Assembly (NCBI RefSeq): GCF_003259185.1
Contig: NZ_QGMP01000001.1
Span: forward strand, 1,488,001-1,552,000
Direction of reading: 5' to 3'
Source: Isoalcanivorax indicus
Lineage (GTDB): Bacteria > Pseudomonadota > Gammaproteobacteria > Pseudomonadales > Alcanivoracaceae
DNA: 64,000 nt
The translations under genes and the position numbers were made by a program. The notes beneath the pieces are model-generated. The model searched no databases and was not told where the DNA came from. It was given only the letters and a program-made list of their open reading frames with translations. Numbering within the stretch: position 1 is the first letter of the stretch; every line of letters begins with the position of its first letter. Shown here piece after piece: positions 27,146-33,818 of the stretch.

Positions 27146-27772
27146 TCAGCGGATGGCCAGGCTCGGGTCCGGGCTGGCGAAGTGCTGCTGGTATCGTGGC
27201 AGCAACTGCTGGACGCGCTTTACATAGCCCTGGGTTTCCGGGAAGGGCGGTACGCCGCCATAGCGGCGCACATTGCCTTCGCCTGCGTTGTAGGCCGCCA
27301 GCACCAGTTCGAGATCGTCGAAGCGCTCCATCAGGTAATTGAGGAAGCGTGCCCCCCCGGCGATGTTCTGGCGCGGGTCGAAGGCGTTGTTGACCTCCAG
27401 GAAGTTGGCGGTTCGCGGCATCAGTTGCATCAGCCCCTGGGCGCCGACGCGGGAGACGGCATGACGATCGAACAGGGATTCAGCGTGGATGACGGCCTTG
27501 ATCAGGCCGGGATCAATCCCGTAAAGACGTGCCGCGTGGCGGATTTCCGGGTCATAGAGGTCGCGCAGGTCGTCGCTGAGGGGCCCGCGCCGCTCCACCC
27601 AGCCCCGGCGCACGTTCAGCAGCTCGTAGCCGGAGGGCATGCTCTCGCGGTCGGTGAACATCGGCACGCCGTCCGGAGCACGATAGGTATAGATCGCGTC
27701 GGCGCTGGCCTGCCATGGCGCCAGCGCGCTGGTGGCCAGCAACGCCAGCGGTATGATGAAGGGTCCCCGCAT
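27146..27772 (-). CDS. Soluble lytic murein transglycosylase, SLT family
   Basis: It cleaves peptidoglycan between MurNAc and GlcNAc in the periplasm. 208 residues: a signal peptide (to about 24), a DUF4124-like N-terminal segment (DAIYTYRAPDGVPMFTD), and a C-terminal SLT domain with the catalytic glutamate in HAES (Glu98), then GLMQLMP and AAYNAGEGNV. The start MRGPF at 27772 is chosen because it gives a proper signal peptide. Divergent from gor. Confidence 0.9.
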   Translation of the reverse strand: MRGPFIIPLALLATSALAPWQASADAIYTYRAPDGVPMFTDRESMPSGYELLNVRRGWVERRGPLSDDLRDLYDPEIRHAARLYGIDPGLIKAVIHAESLFDRHAVSRVGAQGLMQLMPRTANFLEVNNAFDPRQNIAGGARFLNYLMERFDDLELVLAAYNAGEGNVRRYGGVPPFPETQGYVKRVQQLLPRYQQHFASPDPSLAIR

Positions 27773-27842
27773 GTCCCGATCCCATGCTTTATTCTGATAT
27801 GTGGACTGCCAAGTATGCCTGAAATCTGAGCAAGGAGAAAAG

Positions 27843-29231
27843 ATGTACGATCTGATAGTCATCGGGGCAGGCTCCGGCGGGGTGCGGGCGGCGCGGATCG
27901 CCGCAGGACTCGGCGCCCGGGTCGCCATTGTCGAATCCCGCTTCTTCGGCGGTACCTGCGTGAATGTGGGGTGTGTGCCGAAGAAGCTGTTTGCTTACGC
28001 CTCCGAGTTTCCCGGCCTGTTCGCCCAGGCGCGTGACTTCGGTTTCGAGCCGGGGCAGGGCGCGGAGGCGCGGCCTGACTGGGCCCGGCTGCGTGACAAC
28101 AAGACACGGGCCATCGAGCGTCTGAACGGCATTTATGAGCGCATGCTGGAGCAGGCCGGCGTCGAGGTGTTCGTTGGCCACGGGCGTATCGAGGCGGCCG
28201 GCAGCGTGTCGGTCACCGCGTCCGACGGCGCTCGCCAGTTGCTCTCCGGGCGGCACCTGCTGATTGCCACCGGCGGCAAGCCGCATGTACCGGATGTGCC
28301 CGGCCATGAACTGGCACTGATCTCCGACGACCTGTTTTTCCTGCCGGATCTGCCGCGCCGGGTCGCCGTGGTAGGCGGAGGCTATATTGCTACGGAGTTC
28401 GCCTCGATCCTGCAGGGTCTCGGGGTCGAGGTGCAGCAGTTGTATCGTGGTGATCTCTTTCTGCGCGGTTTCGATGACGATATTCGCCGCTTTGTCGCCG
28501 AGCAGATGCGCGAGCGTGGCGTGGCGCTGCGTTTCAATACCGACGTCACGGCCATACGCGAAACCCCGGACGGTGGCCGCCTGCTTACCCTGGCAGACGG
28601 CAGCCACTGCGAGGTGGATGCGGTGTTCTACGCCACCGGCCGGGTGCCGAATATCGACGATCTGTTCGCCCCGGGTGTCGATATCGCCCGCAGCAGCAAC
28701 GGCGCGCTGAGCGTGGATGCCGGCTATGCCACCAGCCTGCCGGGCCTCTACGCCGTGGGCGACGTCACCGATCGGGTCCAGTTGACCCCGGTAGCCCTGG
28801 CGGAGGGCATGTGGCTGGCGCGCGCCCTGTTTGGCCAGGATGCCCAGCCGGACGTGGGCTACGAAAACATACCCACCGCGGTCTTCTGCCAGCCGAATAT
28901 CGGCACCGTGGGGCTCACCGAAGCCGAGGCGCAGGCGCGCTATGGCAGCCTGCGCATCTATCTGGGCAATTTCCGCCCGCTTCGTTACAGCCTCGGTGAC
29001 ATCCAGCACCGCTCGCTGGTCAAGCTGGTGGTCGATGATGCAACGGATCGCGTGGTCGGCCTGCATATGGCCGGTGATGAAGCCGGTGAAATCGTTCAGG
29101 GGTTCGCAGTGGCCGTGAACATGGGGGCGACCAAGGCGGACTTTGATCGCACCCTGGGGATTCACCCCACCTCGGCGGAAGAATTCGTGACCCTGCGAGA
29201 GGTGGCGCGGCGCGTCCCGCCCGCCACCTGA
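27843..29231 (+). CDS. gor: Glutathione-disulfide reductase
   Basis: A cytosolic NADPH-dependent flavoenzyme reducing GSSG. 462 residues. The redox pair is GGTCVNVGCVPKK (C39, C44); FAD binding GAGSGG is at the N-terminus, and NADPH binding is at GGGYIATEFA. The dimer-interface catalytic His is in GIHPTSAEE near the end. The start at 27843 follows AAGGAG. It ends seven bases before the convergent P450 stop. Confidence 0.93.
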   Translation: MYDLIVIGAGSGGVRAARIAAGLGARVAIVESRFFGGTCVNVGCVPKKLFAYASEFPGLFAQARDFGFEPGQGAEARPDWARLRDNKTRAIERLNGIYERMLEQAGVEVFVGHGRIEAAGSVSVTASDGARQLLSGRHLLIATGGKPHVPDVPGHELALISDDLFFLPDLPRRVAVVGGGYIATEFASILQGLGVEVQQLYRGDLFLRGFDDDIRRFVAEQMRERGVALRFNTDVTAIRETPDGGRLLTLADGSHCEVDAVFYATGRVPNIDDLFAPGVDIARSSNGALSVDAGYATSLPGLYAVGDVTDRVQLTPVALAEGMWLARALFGQDAQPDVGYENIPTAVFCQPNIGTVGLTEAEAQARYGSLRIYLGNFRPLRYSLGDIQHRSLVKLVVDDATDRVVGLHMAGDEAGEIVQGFAVAVNMGATKADFDRTLGIHPTSAEEFVTLREVARRVPPAT

Positions 29232-29238
29232 GATCGGC

Positions 29239-30600
29239 TCATCTGACGGCTTGGCGTCGGCGCAGACGCACCGGCAGTTTATCCTTGGGCACCGGCAGAC
29301 TGGTCATGTCCAGCGGCATCCGGTAGTCCGCGTCCACCGACCATTCAAACTGCTGCACCAACTGGTGCAGCACCGCTTTGACCTGCAATTCGGCAAAATG
29401 CAGCCCGATGCACTTGTGGGCGCCGCCGCCAAAGGGGACCCAGGCATAGGGGTGCACCTTGTCTTCGCGGCGATCGTCAGCAAAACGCTCCGGGTCAAAG
29501 GTTGCCGGGCGGTTCCAGTACTCGGGCATGAAATGGGTAAAGAAGGGGCTGATGGAGACCAGGGTGCCTGCGGGGATGTAGTGCCCCTGGAATTCGGCGT
29601 CACGCACCGTGCGGCGCGGGATGGAGGGCACCGGCGAGCAAAGGCGCAATGCCTCTTTCATGGCCAGGGACGCGCTTTCCATTTTCTGCAGGTCATCGTA
29701 ATCCAGTTGCGTCTTGCCCAGCGCCAGGCTTTCCTCGCGGATGCGTTGCTGCCACTCCGGATGCCTGGCCAGCCAGTAGATCATGTTGCACAGGGTGATC
29801 GTGGTCGTGTCGTGGGCGGCCATCATCAGAAAGATCATGTGGTTGACCACGTCATCATCGCTGAAGGATTCGCCGTCTTCAGTTTCCGCGCGACACAGCA
29901 CGCTGAACAGGTCCGAGGCGTCACTGTTGCGCTTGTTGGGCAGTTCGCGGCGAAAGAAATCCTCCAGCAAGCGACGACCGCGCAGTCCTTTTGACCAACG
30001 GCCACCGGGCACATTGAAGCGCAATATCGCGGTACCGGCGCGCACGGTATCCACGAAGGCTTCGTTGATGGCATTGGCCCGGTCATCAAGTTGCTGGCCC
30101 ATGAACACGTCAGTCGCCAGGTCCAGCGTCAGCTGTTTGATGGCCGGAAAGAAAAGAAACCGGTCATCCTCGCGCCAGTCGTGCAGCGCATGGCTGATGC
30201 CGGGCCCCATGCGCACGATATAGTCGCGCAACACCTCGGTCTTGAACGCCTGCTGCATGATCTTGCGATGCCAGCGGTGCTCGTCGAAATCCAGCAGCAT
30301 GATGCCGCGATGAAAGAACTTGCCAATGAAGTAGTCCCAGCCTTGATGGTTGGAGAACAGATCGCCCTTGTTGCGCAGCACGAATTCGTTGGCATCAGGG
30401 CCGACCATCGACACCATGCGCAACCCGAAAGCGCTGGCCCAGGAGATCGGGCCATAACGGTCATAGCGTTCACGCCCGACCTTGAGCGGATTACGCATCA
30501 ACTGCAGCGTATAGCCGATCATCGGCAGACCGGCGTCGCCGGGTATGGGCTTCAGGCCGCTGCCGGCCGGGGCGGGGGCAAAGGGGACGGCGCTGCTCAT
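29239..30600 (-). CDS. Cytochrome P450 monooxygenase
   Basis: A 453-residue cytochrome P450. The haem-thiolate loop FGGGAHKCIG places the ligand at Cys397; the ExxR motif is in KEALRL and the I-helix threonines in AAHDTTT. There is no membrane anchor. The start at 30600 is chosen by a strong AGGAGG six bases upstream. The haem loop differs from what I recall of CYP153 alkane hydroxylases, so the substrate is not assigned; lipids, fatty acids or terpenoids are possible. No ferredoxin partner is in the same operon. Confidence 0.9.
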   Translation of the reverse strand: MSSAVPFAPAPAGSGLKPIPGDAGLPMIGYTLQLMRNPLKVGRERYDRYGPISWASAFGLRMVSMVGPDANEFVLRNKGDLFSNHQGWDYFIGKFFHRGIMLLDFDEHRWHRKIMQQAFKTEVLRDYIVRMGPGISHALHDWREDDRFLFFPAIKQLTLDLATDVFMGQQLDDRANAINEAFVDTVRAGTAILRFNVPGGRWSKGLRGRRLLEDFFRRELPNKRNSDASDLFSVLCRAETEDGESFSDDDVVNHMIFLMMAAHDTTTITLCNMIYWLARHPEWQQRIREESLALGKTQLDYDDLQKMESASLAMKEALRLCSPVPSIPRRTVRDAEFQGHYIPAGTLVSISPFFTHFMPEYWNRPATFDPERFADDRREDKVHPYAWVPFGGGAHKCIGLHFAELQVKAVLHQLVQQFEWSVDADYRMPLDMTSLPVPKDKLPVRLRRRQAVR

Positions 30601-30627
30601 GGCGAACCTCCTCATGGCGAACTTTTG

Positions 30628-30637
30628 GGTATATACC
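30628..30637. promoter_or_regulatory. Perfect palindrome GGTATATACC upstream of the P450 gene
   Basis: A 10-base perfect palindrome lies 27 bases upstream of the P450 start. It may be an operator or part of the promoter. No regulator gene is adjacent. Confidence 0.4.
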
Positions 30638-30799
30638 GTGTATTCTTTCTTGACATCATAGGCTGTCATGGTGGGGCAGCAAGTGTTTTCCCGGCCAGGT
30701 AAACAGCTTTCTGAGTCCTGTTGGGGGCTGACTGGTGATCTCTTGAGCAGGGGCGGGCCGGGGCCCGGTCGGGCGCCGTCACAGCGGGTTGCCCAGCGT

Positions 30800-30834
30800 T
30801 TATCCACAGGCTCACCCACAGATTCTGTGAATAA
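30800..30834. promoter_or_regulatory. Inverted pair of perfect DnaA boxes upstream of parA
   Basis: TTATCCACA at 30800-30808 and TGTGAATAA (reverse of TTATTCACA) at 30826-30834 both match the DnaA consensus TTATNCACA exactly, 17 bases apart in opposite orientation. They lie 50-85 bases before the ParA start. The rest of the 284-bp gap 30601-30884 shows nothing else. Confidence 0.65.
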
Positions 30835-30884
30835 ACCGGCGACGGCTGTATCATGCAGCCGGTCCGAACAAGGAGATCAATGGA

Positions 30885-31670
30885 ATGCGGCGAGTGGTGT
30901 TCAACCAGAAAGGTGGTGTGGGTAAATCCAGTATTACGGTGAATCTGGCTGCGATCAGCGCCAGCCAGGGGCAGCGCACCCTGGTGCTGGATCTGGACCC
31001 GCAATGCAACGCCAGCCAGTACCTGCTCGGTATGGCGGCGTATCAGGACAACGACGGGCCGACCCCCAATGTCGGCACTTTCTTTGCCCAGACCCTGTCT
31101 TTCCGTCTGAAGGAAAAGGATCCGCAGGAATATGTCCACCCGACCGGGTTCGACAACCTGTTCGTACTGCCGTCCAACCCGGAGCTGGGCGAGATCGAGC
31201 ATATGCTCGAGAGCAAGCACAAGATCTACAAGTTGCGGGCGCTGGTGAAAGCACTGGAACGTGAGTTCGATGTGATCTATATCGATACGCCGCCCGCTTA
31301 CAACTTCTACACGCTGTCAGCGCTCATTGCCGGGGACAAGGTGCTGATCCCGTTTGATTGCGACGCCTTTTCCCGCAAGGCGCTCTACACCTTGCTGGAT
31401 AACATCCGTGAAGCCCGTGATGACCACAACGAGGCGCTGGAAGTGGAGGGGATCGTGGTCAACCAGTTCCAGCCCCGGGCGCGCTTGCCACAGCAGCTGG
31501 TGGACAGCCTGAGTGAAGAGGGGCTGCCGATCATCGACAGCTACCTGTCTGCCAGTGTCATCATGCGTGAATCCCACGATCTCGCAAAACCCCTGATCCA
31601 CCTGTCTCCGAAGCACAAGCTGACGCAGGAATTCGTGGCCTTGCACGCGGCGCTGGCGGGCGGCCGCTGA
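30885..31670 (+). CDS. ParA-family ATPase (orphan)
   Basis: A 261-residue deviant Walker-A ATPase: KGGVGKSS at residues 9-16, a Walker-B-like VIYIDTPPAYNF, and DLDPQCNASQYL. Such orphan ParA proteins help position or segregate cellular cargo. No parB or replication initiator lies nearby, so it is not a plasmid partition locus. The ATG at 30885 follows AAGGAG with ten bases of spacing. Confidence 0.88.
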   Translation: MRRVVFNQKGGVGKSSITVNLAAISASQGQRTLVLDLDPQCNASQYLLGMAAYQDNDGPTPNVGTFFAQTLSFRLKEKDPQEYVHPTGFDNLFVLPSNPELGEIEHMLESKHKIYKLRALVKALEREFDVIYIDTPPAYNFYTLSALIAGDKVLIPFDCDAFSRKALYTLLDNIREARDDHNEALEVEGIVVNQFQPRARLPQQLVDSLSEEGLPIIDSYLSASVIMRESHDLAKPLIHLSPKHKLTQEFVALHAALAGGR

Positions 31671-31713
31671 CGGGCGCCCCGGGCCGCTATGTCCGGTTCC
31701 GGGTCCGGTTCTG

Positions 31714-31956
31714 GTTCCGCGCCCTGATCTGCTATTATTCATTGACCTCCTGTTGGTGCCGGGTAGCGACGGCACCAATCGCTACGGCGCCCCGATTGGC
31801 CCGGATGGTGTTTTGGGTCCCCTGTTGGTGGCCCCACCCCGGGTACCCGATCGGGAGTGGCTGTTGGCCAATGTCCTCGCCCTTGGGGTGTTGCTGTGGC
31901 TGCCGTCGCTGACGGTTTCCGGGAACAGGCGAGGGCACGGCACCGGCCCGGCGTGA
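31714..31956 (+). pseudogene. Possible remnant of a DUF805-type membrane protein
   Basis: This stretch can be read without stops as a hydrophobic segment followed by VPGSDGTNRYG, which is like the C-terminal end of DUF805 membrane proteins (family end PGxxGxNRYG), then a second hydrophobic stretch. There is no convincing start codon or Shine-Dalgarno (a TTG at 31753 is the only choice). It may be a decayed gene fragment; low certainty. The surrounding 31671-32029 holds nothing else recognisable. Confidence 0.25.
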
Positions 31957-32029
31957 CACTGCCGGATGCACGGTTTAACCTGCCTGGAAGCTTGTGGGCA
32001 GAACAATAATGATTCGGGAGATAACGGTA

Positions 32030-32803
32030 ATGGCTGGATTGTCAGTGTATTTGCGGGTCTGGTGTGCGGGGTTGCTCTTGCTGCCCATGTTGATGTTGCC
32101 CACGACGGCGGCCGCAGCGATAGACCAGTCGCAGCTTGAGAGACTGCAGCTGGATATCTGGCGCATCCGCGGTGATTTCCACATGTATACGGTTATGGGC
32201 GGCGACCGCCAGTATGCGCGCCAGCTCAACCAGAGCATCAGCAACGGGCAGCGTGCCTTCCAGTCCCTGACCAGCACCGCGGACAGCGACGCCGAAATCG
32301 CGCTGGTGGACACTCTGAATGACAGCTGGCGTGATTTTGTCAGCGCTGCAGGCAGCAACACCATTGCCGAACTCGGCTATACCGAAACCTACGCGGCGCA
32401 GGACGTCAATCGCCTGGCTGCAGTGATGAGCAACCAGCTGAATAATTTTGCCACGTCCGCCGAGGGCGATTACCACGATCTGTGGGCGCTGGCAGCCTAC
32501 ATGCAGCGCATGGCATCGGAATATCTGGCGTTGGCTGCGGACCCGTCCGGTGGTATGGCGGTGGATACCGGCGAGGGCCGGATCGAGTTCCGTGATACCG
32601 TGCCGGCGTTCGACCGCATGCTCGCGGACATGCGCCGCAAATACCGCGATGATGACGCGGTGAACCGGGCGCTGGATCAGGTCGCCAGCAAATGGGCCTT
32701 TATCCGCGAATCACTGGTGAAGTTCTACGAGAACGCTGTACCGTTCCTGGTGCATCGCTATACCCAGCAGATCATCGAATCCATTGACCAGGTAGCGGAC
32801 TGA
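32030..32803 (+). CDS. Exported protein of unknown function
   Basis: A 257-residue protein with a signal peptide (to about residue 30) and a helical body with no recognised catalytic motif. The helices carry conserved-looking Trp, Arg and Tyr, and their pattern recalls sensory four-helix bundles such as the PilJ/NarX type, but I cannot confirm this. The start at 32030 has GGGAG at the right distance. Three bases separate it from the thioesterase pair, so they may be co-transcribed. Confidence 0.6.
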   Translation: MAGLSVYLRVWCAGLLLLPMLMLPTTAAAAIDQSQLERLQLDIWRIRGDFHMYTVMGGDRQYARQLNQSISNGQRAFQSLTSTADSDAEIALVDTLNDSWRDFVSAAGSNTIAELGYTETYAAQDVNRLAAVMSNQLNNFATSAEGDYHDLWALAAYMQRMASEYLALAADPSGGMAVDTGEGRIEFRDTVPAFDRMLADMRRKYRDDDAVNRALDQVASKWAFIRESLVKFYENAVPFLVHRYTQQIIESIDQVAD

Positions 32804-32806
32804 CTC

Positions 32807-33256
32807 TTGAACCGACTGGATATTTGCCGCCGCTTTGTTGCCTCGGTGCGCCATTCTGTAGAACTGGGCATCGAGGTGCTGGAAGCAGGCGAAAATAATG
32901 TGCGTACCCGCATGGCCTCACGCCCTGAGCTGGTCGGTAATCCCGACTCTGGCGTATTGCATGGTGGCGCCGTCTTTGCCTTGATGGATCAGGCGGGCGG
33001 CCTCGCCAACGCCTGCACGATCTTTCCGGAATTCGAAATCACGCCGACCATTGATATGCGGGTAGATCACCTGCGCGCGCCCGCCACGGGCAAGGGCGTG
33101 ATCTGTGACGCCGAGTGTTACCGACTGAGCCAGCATGTGGCCTTCGTCCGCATGACCGTGTTCGAAGAGGGTGACGAACAGGGCGAGCCGGTCGCCACCG
33201 GGCTGGCCACCTATATGCGCATGAAGTTACCCGGCGCCCGCCGGGTTGTGGAGTAG
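32807..33256 (+). CDS. PaaI-family hotdog thioesterase (TTG start)
   Basis: A 149-residue PaaI/4HBT-type acyl-CoA thioesterase. The substrate loop LHGGAVFALMDQAGG, with its catalytic-position Asp, and the VDHLRAPATGKG beta-strand are typical. The frame needs a TTG at 32807, three bases after the upstream stop. The substrate is not predictable, but pairs of such genes are often used in lipid or aromatic acyl-CoA turnover. Confidence 0.85.
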   Translation: MNRLDICRRFVASVRHSVELGIEVLEAGENNVRTRMASRPELVGNPDSGVLHGGAVFALMDQAGGLANACTIFPEFEITPTIDMRVDHLRAPATGKGVICDAECYRLSQHVAFVRMTVFEEGDEQGEPVATGLATYMRMKLPGARRVVE

Positions 33257-33259
33257 AGA

Positions 33260-33715
33260 ATGGACGGTCTGCGCGATCTCGTGGCAGCCTGCCGCGAGGG
33301 CAAGGCGCCTTACCAGTCGCTGGTCGACCGGGTGCCCTATGCCAATTTTCTCGGCATCGAGATTACCGCACGCGGCGAGGAACTGACCTTCGTGTTGCCG
33401 CGCCGTGATACCAATCTGGGCAATCCGACGCTGCCGGCGCTGCACGGCGGCGCGGTGGCCGGTTTCATGGAACAGGCGGCGATCATTTTCCTGTTGCTCG
33501 AAATGGGCGAGCCTCGGGTGCCGAAAACCATCGATTTCACCATGGATTACCTGCGTGCGGGCCTGTTCCGGGACACCTTCGCCGAATGCCGGGTGACGCG
33601 TCTGGGGCGGCGTGTCGCCAATGTGCACATCAGCGCCTGGCAGGTTCGACGGGCCGAACCGATCGCCATCGCGCGCGCGCATTTCCTGCTGTCCGAGGAG
33701 ACCGCAGAAGCCTGA
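33260..33715 (+). CDS. Second PaaI-family hotdog thioesterase
   Basis: A 151-residue protein of the same family as its neighbour, with LHGGAVAGFMEQAAI as the active-site loop and FTMDYLRAGLFRDT following. It starts three bases after the first thioesterase ends. The two proteins are clearly different in sequence, so they may form a heteromer or have separate substrates. Confidence 0.85.
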   Translation: MDGLRDLVAACREGKAPYQSLVDRVPYANFLGIEITARGEELTFVLPRRDTNLGNPTLPALHGGAVAGFMEQAAIIFLLLEMGEPRVPKTIDFTMDYLRAGLFRDTFAECRVTRLGRRVANVHISAWQVRRAEPIAIARAHFLLSEETAEA

Positions 33716-33782
33716 TCTCCGGCGTGCTTACCAAATCCGCACGCTTTCCCGCCTGATTGTTACGTGCAAATCTGTACGATGG

Positions 33783-33810
33783 TCCCATACGATAACAATC
33801 TGCTATGGGA
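33783..33810 (+). promoter_or_regulatory. Inverted repeat covering the ribosome-binding site of the ceramidase gene
   Basis: TCCCATA (33783-33789) and TATGGGA (33804-33810) form a perfect 7-bp inverted repeat with a 14-base loop. The GGGA of the right arm is the only Shine-Dalgarno-like sequence before the ATG at 33819, so a hairpin could hide it. It could equally be a DNA operator. Confidence 0.45.
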
Positions 33811-33818
33811 TAGCATGC

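Noticed and set aside
29239-30600. CYP153-type alkane hydroxylase
   Set aside because: The haem loop FGGGAHKCIG differs from the CYP153 pattern as I recall it, so no substrate is claimed.
30800-31670. Plasmid origin or partition locus
   Set aside because: DnaA boxes and parA are present, but there is no rep gene, parB, iterons or AT-rich unwinding region, and neighbours are chromosomal metabolic genes.
33612-33818. Longer N-terminal extension of the ceramidase gene
   Set aside because: It lies inside the second thioesterase gene and would remove the lipoprotein signal from the N-terminus.
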